Positions 50,115 to 58,852 of a DNA stretch of 64,000 nucleotides are shown here, piece by piece. The notes below the pieces were generated by a model. That model was not told where the DNA came from. It saw only the letters and a program-made list of their open reading frames with translations, and made no database searches. The position numbers and the translations under genes are program-made. This DNA comes from Caulobacteraceae bacterium. Lineage in GTDB: Bacteria; Pseudomonadota; Alphaproteobacteria; Caulobacterales; Caulobacteraceae. The stretch spans positions 62,001 through 126,000 of the forward strand of contig DAIDGR010000041.1 in NCBI GenBank assembly GCA_027452265.1. The letters run 5' to 3'. Each line of letters starts with the position of its first letter. Positions within the stretch are counted from its first letter, which is position 1.

Positions 50115-52103
50115 GGCCGGGCCCAGGGCCGCGCGCAAGGGGCCAAGCCAGGCCTCGTAATTCCGCCAATGCTCCAGGGCGTCACGAAACAGGGGGCGGC
50201 GCACCTGTTCGGAGCTGACCGTCCGCACCGCCCGCTCGGTCCGCCAGAAGGTCAGGCAGGTCGCCTCAAAGTCGAGCCCACAGGCGGCCAGAAGGCGCCG
50301 GATCTCGCCCTCGGCGTCCTCGACCAGGTCCTCGTAGATCACCCGATGGACGAAGCCCGGACAGGCGGCGTCGACCGCGCGCATCAGGGCGACATAGTCG
50401 CGGTAATAGGCGCCAATATCGGCGAGATCGTAGGAAAAGCCCTGACCCTGGTTGAAGTGCTGCTTGAAGGCGGCGAATCCCACGGCCATGGGATGGCGTC
50501 GCACATCGATCACCCGGGCCTTGGGCAAGGCCGCGCGGATCAGGGCCAGGTGGCGAAAATTGTTCGGCATCTTGTCGATGAAGCGGGGCCGCTGGGTGCG
50601 CCGATAGATGCGGGTGCGATCCTCGTAGTCACGGCCCAGTTGCGCCAGGGCCTCGGCCGGCAGCCGCGCCAGGACGTCCGGATAGGCCTCCACCGAGCCC
50701 CCGCCCGGTCCCCGGATCAGCCCGTCGGCGAGGATCCCGAGATCGGGTAGCTCCATCACCCCTTCCACCGCGCTGTGGCTGGCGAGGATCTGCTCCACCA
50801 GGGTCGAGCCGGACCGGGGAAGTCCGACGATGAAGATGACCTCGCCCCCGGCGGCGCCCGCCCCGCCAGCGGCCGCGGCGCCCGAGGCGAACCAGGCCGA
50901 AGTCCGCTTCGCGAGACGGGACTCGAGGCCCGGGTCATAGGGCGCCAGAGCCCGGCGCGCGCGGGCGCCCGCAAGGTAATGGGAAAACGACTCCTCGAAC
51001 CGCCGGCGGTCTTCCAGCGCCTTTCCCAGGGCGTAGTGCAGGTGCAGACGGTCTTCCATGCCAAGCGCGGGATCGAGGAGCGCCTGGGACATGGCCTCCA
51101 CCTCGCGATCGGTGAGGGGCGCGACCTTGAGATTGGCCAGGGACCACCAGGCGTCGCCCAGATGCGGCGCCAGGGCGATGGCCTTGCGATAGGCTTCGAC
51201 CGCCTCGCTCTGACGGCCGACCGTGCGCAGGGCGTGTCCGTGATTGAGCCAGACGCGGGGTTGACCCGGAAAGTCGGCCGCCAGTTGCGTGTTGATCTCG
51301 ATGGCGCGGTCGAATTCGCCCAACAGGCCGAACACCGCCGCCGCCAGGTTGCGATAGGGCGGCGCGTTCGGGTCGCGGGCGAGCAGGGCCCGCGCGTGGG
51401 TCAGGGCCTCCTGGGCCTTCTGCTGATGGAACAGCGCGCTGGCGAGACCGAACCGCGCCGCGGGATCGTCCGCCGACAGGGCGAGGCGCCGTTCGAACGC
51501 GTCCGCCGCCTCGGCATATCGCCCCCTGCGCAGGAGCGCCTCGCCAAGGAGCCGCAGCGCCTCCAGATCTTGGGGCGCCGCCAGGAGACGGGCGCGGAGC
51601 AGGGCCTCGGCCCGGACAACATCCCCGCTGTGCAGAGCGTCGGCGGCGGGACCAAGCGCCGGGTCCCTGACGCTGAGCCGATCCGCGCGGGCGAAGGCCG
51701 CCTCCGCTTCGCCCGGATTTCCGGCCTTGAACAGGGCCTCGCCCAGCGCCTTCCAGGCTTCGACAAAGTCGGACCGGGCCGCCGTGGCCGCCCTCAGCGC
51801 GGAGATCGCGTCAGACGTCTCACCCCTCAGCTCCAGGGTCAGGCCGAGCTCATATTGCGTCTGAGCCGCCTTGGGAAAGGCCGCCGCCAGCGGCCGAAGC
51901 AAAGCCAGGGCTTGCGCGGTCTCGCCCAGACGCCGGTGAGCCGAAGCCGCAATCAGGCCCGCGCGCGGGTCGTGCGGCGCCATACGCAGGATCGCCCGCG
52001 CCGCGGCCAGGGCCGCACGGGGATCGGCGGGCAGAAGGGCCGAGGCCTGGTTGAGGGCCTGCGACATCGCCTCAGGGGAGGGCGGCGGGGAGACCGGGAC
52101 CAT
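50094..52103 (-). CDS. TPR-repeat sulfotransferase
   Basis: This is 669 aa. Residues about 10-390 contain roughly nine tetratricopeptide repeats (for example PRVWLNHGHALRTVGRQSEA and its neighbours). Residues about 425-665 are a sulfotransferase domain with IFIVGLPRSGSTLVEQIL as PAPS 5' loop and LPKARVIDVRRHPMAVGFA as the 3' element. The architecture is common in alphaproteobacteria and distantly resembles tyrosylprotein sulfotransferase. The acceptor is unknown. No signal peptide is visible. It lies downstream of the TonB receptor but behind its terminator. Confidence 0.85.
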   Translation of the reverse strand: MVPVSPPPSPEAMSQALNQASALLPADPRAALAAARAILRMAPHDPRAGLIAASAHRRLGETAQALALLRPLAAAFPKAAQTQYELGLTLELRGETSDAISALRAATAARSDFVEAWKALGEALFKAGNPGEAEAAFARADRLSVRDPALGPAADALHSGDVVRAEALLRARLLAAPQDLEALRLLGEALLRRGRYAEAADAFERRLALSADDPAARFGLASALFHQQKAQEALTHARALLARDPNAPPYRNLAAAVFGLLGEFDRAIEINTQLAADFPGQPRVWLNHGHALRTVGRQSEAVEAYRKAIALAPHLGDAWWSLANLKVAPLTDREVEAMSQALLDPALGMEDRLHLHYALGKALEDRRRFEESFSHYLAGARARRALAPYDPGLESRLAKRTSAWFASGAAAAGGAGAAGGEVIFIVGLPRSGSTLVEQILASHSAVEGVMELPDLGILADGLIRGPGGGSVEAYPDVLARLPAEALAQLGRDYEDRTRIYRRTQRPRFIDKMPNNFRHLALIRAALPKARVIDVRRHPMAVGFAAFKQHFNQGQGFSYDLADIGAYYRDYVALMRAVDAACPGFVHRVIYEDLVEDAEGEIRRLLAACGLDFEATCLTFWRTERAVRTVSSEQVRRPLFRDALEHWRNYEAWLGPLRAALGPALEDWRG

Positions 52104-52130
52104 GACCTCTTTATGCCAGGAGCGGACACG

Positions 52131-52160
52131 AAAATCCCTCCCCGGCGAACCGGGGAGGGA
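52131..52160 (-). terminator. Rho-independent terminator of the TonB-receptor gene
   Basis: A perfect 11-bp stem (52135-52145 with 52150-52160) with CGAA/TTCG-type tetraloop; on the minus strand it is followed by TTTT (52134-52131). It lies 54 bases past the receptor stop codon. Confidence 0.9.
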
Positions 52161-52214
52161 CCATAGGGCCGAGGGCAGGCGACAGCCGCGATGCGGTCCG
52201 ACGCCTGCGATAGG

Positions 52215-54776
52215 TCAGAAGCTCACCGTCACGCGGCCATAATAGTAGCCGCCATTGGGGTTCCATGCGGAGCCGATCGGCACATTAAAGACAAGAGCTC
52301 CATCCACCGGTCGGCCATTGACGATGGGAACCGTCGGCGGCTGCGTGTTGAGCAGATTGTTGGCGCCGATATCGATCTTCATCCATGAGGTGATTTTGTA
52401 GCCGATATCGAGGTCGACGAGCAGGACTGTGGGTGTCGACAAGAACACCGGATTCGCGGTCGCCGTATATTCACCCGAGGCGCCCCACACGGTGCCGCGG
52501 AGGTTCACCGACCACTTGTCCTTGGTCCAGTAGGCCTGAAGGATCAGCTTGTCCCGCGGCGTACCCGTGGTGAGGGCGCTGGCCGCCTGTTGGCTCTGCT
52601 CAGCGACCTGACCAAACGGAACGTTCTGATCGATCCCCGGCAGGTTGTTCAGCTGGGTGATGTGGGTCTTGTTCCAGTTGAAGCCCGCCGACCAGTCCAC
52701 ATGTCCGGCGTCGCCGAAGTCGGTCGAATAGTTGGCTGTGATCTCCGCCCCATTGGTCACGGTGTTGGCGCTGTTGGTGAACAGCGAGATGCCCGTGTAG
52801 CTGAGACCCGAATCCAGGGTGACGCCTCGGGCGGCGATGGCGTTCAGCACCGCCTGGGAGATGACTGACGCGCTGCCGGCTGAACAGCAGGAGCCGTAGA
52901 TGAACCCGGTGGTCAGGATCCGGTCGCGAAGGATGATGTGATAGAGATCGGCCGTGATCTCCAAGTTCTCCGCCGGATGCATGACAAAGCCGACGCTGTA
53001 GTTGTGCGAGAGCTCCGGCTTGAGCGGACCGAATCCGGCGACGGCGGCCGCCGCGGAGTTCGGAGGCAGTTGAACCTCCGCCGAGGTCGGCGAGACGTTG
53101 GTGCCTGAATAGTATTCTTCCGCCAGGGTCGGGGCGCGGAAGCCGGTGCTGATCGTCGTCCGCATGGCGAATTGGGGCGTGAAATCGTAGCGCGCCGTGA
53201 CCTTGCCGATCTCGGTGTCGCCGAAGTCGCTGTAGTGTTCGAACCGGCCCGCGAGGTCGACATGAAGATGCTTGATCGGATCCACGGCGAAGTCGACATA
53301 GGCGCCGAGATTGGTGCGCGAGTAATTTCCCTGATCGAGGGGCGTGTAGCCGTCAAAAGACTGGGCGCCTGCGCCATAATAAGAGGCCGGCTCCCCGGCG
53401 CCGATCGAATAGGTGTCGCGACGCGTTTCAAGGCCGAATGCGACGTTGAGCGGTGTCGCCAAGCCTAGATTGAAGTTGCGATTGAAGTCGAAATTGTTCG
53501 TCCACTCTGTGGCGTTGAACTGGCCATTGTAGAAAGTCTGCTCAGCCGTGAGCGGGGTTGACGACTGGGCCTGGAGCACCGGGAACAACTGTGCATTGGC
53601 CGATCCCGCCACGTAGACGCTGGTGCGATTGCCGCCATAGGTGGTCGAGAAATCCCAGTTCCAGCCCGCAAGATCGCCGCGCAGGCCGGCAGTCACCGAA
53701 TAGTCGGTTTCGTCGTACTTTTCGCGCGGGGAGAAGCCGAAGGGCAACGGATAGACCGTCTGCCCGTTGGATGTCATGCCCGACACCTTGCTCGGCAGGC
53801 GATAGTTCTCGTAGTGCTGCGATTCCTGATATCCGAATGTGGCGAAGGTGTAGAATTCAACATTCGGCGTGATCTGGTAACCTGCATTCACCAGGGCGTT
53901 ATATATGTTGTACTGGGGATCGCCATTGAGGCGGTTCATATAGGGAAAGAGCGGGTTTCCCCCGGCATTGGAGTTGGGGAAGGACAGACCGGGCAGAAGC
54001 TGTCCGTTCTGGTTGGTCACCCGCCGATCGCCGATGCCCAGGGTGCTGTAGTCGTGATAGCGCTCCTCCAACGTGACGTTGACGAAGCCCTTATCCCCCA
54101 GATTGAACCCGTGGTTGAGCGAGATGTCAGCGGTATCGCCCTGACCGCTGTCATACTGGCCGCCGGTCACATCCAGTGTCCCGCCGCTCGCGCCCTTCTT
54201 GAGGATGATGTTCACGACCCCGGCGATGGCGTCGGTTCCGTACTGCGCCGCCGCGCCGTCGGTCAGCACTTCGACGTGGTCGATGGCGTCGAGCGGAATG
54301 AATGAAAGGTCGGTCGTGGCTGACCCCGAATAGGGACTTCCACCATCCACAGCGAGGTTCGAGGTCGGGTGGCGACGCTTGCCGTCGACCAGCACCAGCG
54401 TATCGTTGGGGCTCAGGCCACGAAGCGCGGCCAGGATCTGGACGCCCGCGGCGTCGCCGCCCTGGGTGTCGATATTCAGGGAAGGAACCGCGACGGTTAG
54501 GGAACTGGCGAGGTCTGGCGTCCCGGTGCGCAGGAGTTCGCCATGCCCTACCAGTTCGATCGGCGCGGCGCTGTCCGCCGCCTTGATGCCGGTTTCGCGG
54601 GTGCCGGTGACGATGACCTCCTCGACGGTGGACGTGGAGGCCGTCGAGGCCGTCGCGCTTGCGGCGGCGTCTGCGGCGGCGTGAGCGGCGCCGGTGGACG
54701 CCAGAAGAGCGAGCACGCTGGCGCCCGCGAAAAGCCGTGTCATTCCCCTTGATCTCCTTATGGTTTCGTTACGCAC
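52215..54776 (-). CDS. TonB-dependent outer-membrane receptor
   Basis: This is 853 aa. Signal peptide about residues 1-33, a TonB-box-like STVEEVIVTGTR (about 50-61), plug domain with the LVLVDGKRRHPTSNLAVDG and DGAAAQYGTDAIAGVVNIIL segments, then a 22-strand barrel ending in an aromatic residue (GRVTVSF). The plug resembles the large oligosaccharide/unknown-ligand receptor group of Caulobacterales and sphingomonads. The ligand cannot be read. It follows the exported RidA-like gene by 86 bases on the same strand and ends at a strong terminator. Codon use is somewhat less GC-extreme, with more Asn/Tyr, as usual for barrels. Confidence 0.93.
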   Translation of the reverse strand: MRNETIRRSRGMTRLFAGASVLALLASTGAAHAAADAAASATASTASTSTVEEVIVTGTRETGIKAADSAAPIELVGHGELLRTGTPDLASSLTVAVPSLNIDTQGGDAAGVQILAALRGLSPNDTLVLVDGKRRHPTSNLAVDGGSPYSGSATTDLSFIPLDAIDHVEVLTDGAAAQYGTDAIAGVVNIILKKGASGGTLDVTGGQYDSGQGDTADISLNHGFNLGDKGFVNVTLEERYHDYSTLGIGDRRVTNQNGQLLPGLSFPNSNAGGNPLFPYMNRLNGDPQYNIYNALVNAGYQITPNVEFYTFATFGYQESQHYENYRLPSKVSGMTSNGQTVYPLPFGFSPREKYDETDYSVTAGLRGDLAGWNWDFSTTYGGNRTSVYVAGSANAQLFPVLQAQSSTPLTAEQTFYNGQFNATEWTNNFDFNRNFNLGLATPLNVAFGLETRRDTYSIGAGEPASYYGAGAQSFDGYTPLDQGNYSRTNLGAYVDFAVDPIKHLHVDLAGRFEHYSDFGDTEIGKVTARYDFTPQFAMRTTISTGFRAPTLAEEYYSGTNVSPTSAEVQLPPNSAAAAVAGFGPLKPELSHNYSVGFVMHPAENLEITADLYHIILRDRILTTGFIYGSCCSAGSASVISQAVLNAIAARGVTLDSGLSYTGISLFTNSANTVTNGAEITANYSTDFGDAGHVDWSAGFNWNKTHITQLNNLPGIDQNVPFGQVAEQSQQAASALTTGTPRDKLILQAYWTKDKWSVNLRGTVWGASGEYTATANPVFLSTPTVLLVDLDIGYKITSWMKIDIGANNLLNTQPPTVPIVNGRPVDGALVFNVPIGSAWNPNGGYYYGRVTVSF

Positions 54777-54862
54777 CCTTTCACTGAACAGATCCCCCCG
54801 CTGGGACCGACGGGGCCGGGTATTCCCGTGCCCCGCCTACGCGAACACACCTCAGACAAGGC

Positions 54863-55363
54863 TCAGCTGTGTGGCTTCACCGCCTGCGCCTCGATCTCGA
54901 CGAGAGACCCCGGCGACGCCAGGGCCGCGACCTGCACGGTGGTGCGGGACGGCTTGTTGGGCTGGTCGGGCGTGCCGAAGAACTGCTTGTAGCCAGCCAT
55001 CATGCCGGCGAAGTCCATCTTGCCGCCCTGGGCCGGGTCGCCCACGAGGTAGACGCGCATCATGACGATGTCGCCGGCGCCAAAGCCCTGGGCTTTCAGG
55101 CCGTCGATCAGGCGTGAAAGGGCGGCCACGGTCTGAGCCTTGGTGTCGCCCGCCGCCGCCGGACCCGGCACGCCGCTGGCATAGGCGATGTCGACGCCGC
55201 CGGCGTCCTTGACCACAACGACGCCCGAGATCGGAAAGTCCGCCGGCCCTGACCGGACCACCTGCGGGGCGGCCGACGCGGCCAGGGGCAGGGCAGCTGC
55301 CATGCCCGCGGACCCGAGGGCGACGACCGAGGCGAGACCGACGCAAAATGAACGCGAACCCAT
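54863..55363 (-). CDS. Exported RidA/YjgF-family protein
   Basis: This is about 166 aa from an ATG at 55363 with GGGAG upstream. Residues 1-32 are a signal peptide (cleavage near ASAAP), so the protein should be periplasmic, unlike the cytosolic imine deaminase RidA. The RidA/L-PSP trimer fold is recognisable by VVVKDAGGVDIAYASG, MMRVYLVGD (conserved Arg) and the C-terminal LVEIEAQAV (conserved Glu). It lies upstream of the TonB receptor and divergent from kynU. The reaction in the periplasm is unknown. Confidence 0.85.
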   Translation of the reverse strand: MGSRSFCVGLASVVALGSAGMAAALPLAASAAPQVVRSGPADFPISGVVVVKDAGGVDIAYASGVPGPAAAGDTKAQTVAALSRLIDGLKAQGFGAGDIVMMRVYLVGDPAQGGKMDFAGMMAGYKQFFGTPDQPNKPSRTTVQVAALASPGSLVEIEAQAVKPHS

Positions 55364-55658
55364 CACACAACTCCCATCAAGACGCCGGGAACCTCCCCGG
55401 CCTTGATCACGCTTACCGGGAGTCCTGAAGAGATGCAGCGAAGACCGCCTTGCGGGAGGCGCGAAGCCCAACCCACGACGCCGCTGATCTCTCGAAAACC
55501 CCCCTCGGCCCTTGCCTGAACTGGAGAGGATTGGACGCATGGCGGCGGGACGACGTCTCGTGGGCGGCGTCGCGGAGGCGTCACATTTCTTCGATTTGTT
55601 CAAAAACGCGCCAGGCGAGGCGCCCAAAAACCACGCACGCGCTTCGAAAAGGCGCTAA

Positions 55659-56909
55659 ATGCGGCGAATGAGCGCCTTCTCCCGTGATGATCTTCTCCAG
55701 CGCGACCGCGAAGATCCCCTCGCCTTCACCCGCGATTGGTTCCAGATCCCGGACGGGGTGGTCTATCTGGACGGCAATTCCCTGGGCGCCTTGTCCCAAC
55801 ACGTGCGGGCGCGCCTCGAGGAGGTGATCACCGCGCAGTGGGGGCAAAGCCTGGTCCGAGCGTGGAACGCGCACGACTGGATCGACCTGCCGGCGCGGGT
55901 CGGGGCGAAGATCGCTCCCCTGATCGGCGCACGGGCCAACGAAGTCACCGTGGGAGACTCGACCTCGGTCAACCTCTTCAAGCTCGCGTCCGGAGCCCTC
56001 GCCCTGCGCCCAGGGCGCTCCGTCATCCTGACCGAGGCGGGCAACTTCCCCACCGATCTTTATGTCCTTCAGGGCGTGGCGGAGGCGTCCGGCGGGCGGG
56101 TTCGCGTCCAGGCCCTGCCCCGACATGACCTCATAGGCGCCCTGAATGACGAGGCGGCGCTGCTGGTCCTGACCCATGCACATTATAAATCGGCGGCGCT
56201 CTGGCCCATGGCCGAGGCGACGCAGGCCGCTCACGCCGTCGGGGCCCTGACGCTCTGGGATCTCAGCCATAGCGCCGGCGCCGTGACCGTCGACCTGAAC
56301 GCGGCCCAGGCCGACCTCGCCGTCGGCTGTGGATATAAGTATCTGAATGGCGGGCCCGGGGCCCCGTCCTATGTCTTCGTCGCCGCGCGCCACCAGGAGA
56401 GGCTCGGCCAACCCATCTGGGGCTGGATGGGGCACGCCGCCCCGTTCGATTTCACCGACGCCTATGCCCCGGCGCCGGACGTGCGACGCCAATTGGCCGG
56501 GACGCCGCCCATCCTCAGCCTGAGCGCGCTCGACGCCGCCCTGGACCTGTTCGCCGATCTCGACATGAGCGCGGTCGCGGCCAAGGGCCAGGACCTGGTC
56601 GACCTCTTCATCTCTCTCGTGGAGGCCCGCTGCGCCGGCCTCGACCTGCACCTGATGACGCCCCGGGACCGCGCCTTGCGCGGCTCGCACGTGTCCTTCG
56701 CCCACCCCCAGGGCCACGCCGTGATGCAGGCCCTGATTGCCAACGGTGTGATCGGCGATTTTCGGGCGCCGGACATCGTACGCTTTGGCCTCACCCCCCT
56801 CTATCTCCGTCATGTGGATGTGTGGGACGCGGTCGAAACCCTGCGCCATGTCCTTACCGGGCGGCTGTTCGAAGCGCCGCGCTTCCAGGCCCGCCAGGCG
56901 GTGACCTGA
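55659..56909 (+). CDS. kynU: Kynureninase
   Basis: This is 416 aa fold-type-I PLP enzyme cleaving kynurenine (or 3-hydroxykynurenine) to anthranilate and alanine. The PLP lysine is Lys227 in GCGYKYLNGGPGAPS, with WDLSHSAGA (PLP-binding Asp) and LDGNSLGALS. Two ATGs, 55659 and 55668, are possible starts. The stop codon overlaps the start of the ornithine-cyclodeaminase-like gene (TGATG). No other kynurenine-pathway gene is in the window. Confidence 0.95.
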   Translation: MRRMSAFSRDDLLQRDREDPLAFTRDWFQIPDGVVYLDGNSLGALSQHVRARLEEVITAQWGQSLVRAWNAHDWIDLPARVGAKIAPLIGARANEVTVGDSTSVNLFKLASGALALRPGRSVILTEAGNFPTDLYVLQGVAEASGGRVRVQALPRHDLIGALNDEAALLVLTHAHYKSAALWPMAEATQAAHAVGALTLWDLSHSAGAVTVDLNAAQADLAVGCGYKYLNGGPGAPSYVFVAARHQERLGQPIWGWMGHAAPFDFTDAYAPAPDVRRQLAGTPPILSLSALDAALDLFADLDMSAVAAKGQDLVDLFISLVEARCAGLDLHLMTPRDRALRGSHVSFAHPQGHAVMQALIANGVIGDFRAPDIVRFGLTPLYLRHVDVWDAVETLRHVLTGRLFEAPRFQARQAVT

Positions 56910-57871
56910 TGCGAATCCTGAACGGCGCCGAGGTGCGCGCCCTGCTGACGCCCCGGGCGGCCCTGGAGGTTATGGAGCAAGCCCTGATCGCGCTTGTGGA
57001 AGGCCGCGCCCAGGCGCCTCTGCGCACGGCCCTGGCTGTCGGTCCGGAAGGCCGCCGCATGGGCGTCATGCCCGGCGCCCTGGCAACGGACGGGTTCGGG
57101 GTGAAGCTTCTCAGCCTGTTCCCCGGCAATGCCGCTCGCGGTCTGTCCTCGCATCTGGGCCTTGTGGCGCTGTTCGAGCCGGACACCGGCCGCCCCGTCG
57201 CGCTGATCGAAGCTTCGACCCTGACCGCCTTGCGTACGGCCGCGGTCAGCGCCCTCGCCACCCGCCTGATGTCCCGACCGGACGCGGGCGATCTTGCCCT
57301 GCTGGGCTCGGGCGAGCAGGCGCACAGCCATTTGGCGGCCCTGGCCGAAGTCCGGACTCTGAGGCGGGTCCGGGTCTGGTCGCGCGACAGGGCCCACGCC
57401 CAGGCCTTCGCCGATCACCACGGACCCCAGGTCGAGGCGGCCGCCAGCGCCGCCGCCGCCGTGGAGGGCGCCGACATCATCTGCACCCTGACCGCCTCCC
57501 GGACGCCGATCCTAGAAAGCCGCTGGGTCGCCGACGGGGCTCACATCAACGCCGTCGGAGCCTGCACGCCGGACGCAGCCGAGGTGGACGAGGCGCTCGT
57601 GGCGCGGTCCCGCTATGTCGTCGATCTGCGCCTTTCGGCCGAGGCCGAGGCGGGCGAATACCTGGCGGCCCGCGCCGCCGGCGCCATCAGCGCCGACCAT
57701 CTGCTGGGCGAGATCGGCGAGGTCGCCGCCGGACGCCTCGTTCCTCGCCGGGACGCGCGCGACGTCACGCTGTTCAAATCGCTGGGCAATGCGGCGGAGG
57801 ATCTGGCCGCGGCCCGCTGGGTCCTGGACAAGGCTCAAGCGCAGGGGATCGGACTGACGGTCTCTCTCTAA
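56909..57871 (+). CDS. Ornithine cyclodeaminase / mu-crystallin family protein
   Basis: This is about 320 aa NAD(P)-dependent enzyme of the OCD/mu-crystallin family. The Rossmann glycine motif is LALLGSGEQAHSHL, and HINAVGACTPDAAEVD belongs to the catalytic region. Family members act on ornithine, lysine, ketimines, alanine or proline, so the substrate is open. Translational coupling to kynU suggests handling an amino-acid or imine product from kynurenine breakdown, though this is inference. Confidence 0.88.
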   Translation: MRILNGAEVRALLTPRAALEVMEQALIALVEGRAQAPLRTALAVGPEGRRMGVMPGALATDGFGVKLLSLFPGNAARGLSSHLGLVALFEPDTGRPVALIEASTLTALRTAAVSALATRLMSRPDAGDLALLGSGEQAHSHLAALAEVRTLRRVRVWSRDRAHAQAFADHHGPQVEAAASAAAAVEGADIICTLTASRTPILESRWVADGAHINAVGACTPDAAEVDEALVARSRYVVDLRLSAEAEAGEYLAARAAGAISADHLLGEIGEVAAGRLVPRRDARDVTLFKSLGNAAEDLAAARWVLDKAQAQGIGLTVSL

Positions 57872-58039
57872 GCGCGCCACCGGCGAGACATCCTCGCATC
57901 CTTGTGAGAGATGTTGCGTTGACCCTCGCGCCCGTTGTGTTCAGACGAGCCTTGAGGCGGGTCGCCGCGCGCTCAAAGACTTGAAGATGGCGCGCCGGAT
58001 GCGGCGAATAGAACCAGCCCCTGTCCGTTCGAGGCCGCC

Positions 58040-58822
58040 TTGATCCTTCCGCTCGACCCCGTCTACGTCATATCCGGGCTCTCCGTGGGGCTGCTCGTCG
58101 GCCTGACCGGCGTCGGCGGCGGGTCCCTGATGACGCCGCTTCTGGTCCTGGCGTTCGGGGTGCATCCCTCCACCGCGGTGGGAACCGACCTGATCTATGC
58201 CGCCGCCACCAAATCCGTGGGCGCTGGCGTCCATAGCTCGCGCGGAAGCGTCGACTGGCGGGTGGTGGGCTGGCTCTCGCTGGGGAGTCTGCCCGCGGCC
58301 ACGATGACCCTGCTGGTCCTCGGCCGTCATGCGGCGCATCTCAATGACCGCCACGGTCCGATCAGCGAGACCCTGGGCGTCGCCCTGATCGTCACGGCTT
58401 TGGCGATCCTCTTCCGTCCGGCCCTCCTCGCAGCTACCCGCCGCGCGCCGCTCCGCCTGAGCGCCCGGGCCACGGCGGCGGCCACGGTCCTTCTCGGGGT
58501 CGCGCTCGGCGTCCTGGTCTCCGTATCCTCGGTCGGCGCGGGCGCGATTGGCATGACCGTGCTCCTGGCGCTTTACCCCGCCCTGCCGGTGAAGCGCCTT
58601 GTGGGCTCCGACATCGCCCACGCCGTCCCCCTGACCCTGATCTCAGGGATTGGACACTGGCTGAGCGGCACGGTGGATGTGGGCCTTCTCGTCTCGCTTC
58701 TGGCAGGATCGGTTCCGGGCATTGTCGTGGGCAGCCTTCTGTCGGCGCGGGCGCCGGAAGCGGTGCTGCGGCCGATTCTGGCCTCGACCCTGGCCCTGGC
58801 GGGCGGCAGACTGCTCTTCTAG
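58040..58822 (+). CDS. TauE/SafE-family membrane permease
   Basis: This is 260 aa, about seven to eight membrane helices, from a TTG with GAGG upstream. The duplicated family signature is VGLTGVGGGSLMTPLLVL (N-half) and SVSSVGAGAIGMTVLL (C-half). The family exports sulfite, sulfoacetate or related organosulfonates, and some members move other anions. It lies 30 bases before the sulfatase gene, so sulfite/sulfate export linked to desulfation is an attractive guess. Confidence 0.88.
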   Translation: MILPLDPVYVISGLSVGLLVGLTGVGGGSLMTPLLVLAFGVHPSTAVGTDLIYAAATKSVGAGVHSSRGSVDWRVVGWLSLGSLPAATMTLLVLGRHAAHLNDRHGPISETLGVALIVTALAILFRPALLAATRRAPLRLSARATAAATVLLGVALGVLVSVSSVGAGAIGMTVLLALYPALPVKRLVGSDIAHAVPLTLISGIGHWLSGTVDVGLLVSLLAGSVPGIVVGSLLSARAPEAVLRPILASTLALAGGRLLF

Positions 58823-58852
58823 GGCTCTAAAAGCGCGCGTCCAGCACGCTGA

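Noticed and set aside
52215-54776. TonB receptor as a possible horizontally acquired island because of different base use
   Set aside because: Barrel proteins rich in Asn/Tyr/Thr normally look less GC-rich; no flanking repeats or mobility genes are present.
57872-58039. Hairpin ACATCCTCGCA...TGTGAGAGATGT as a terminator after the OCD gene
   Set aside because: The stem has several mismatches and no U-tract follows, so it is too weak to list.
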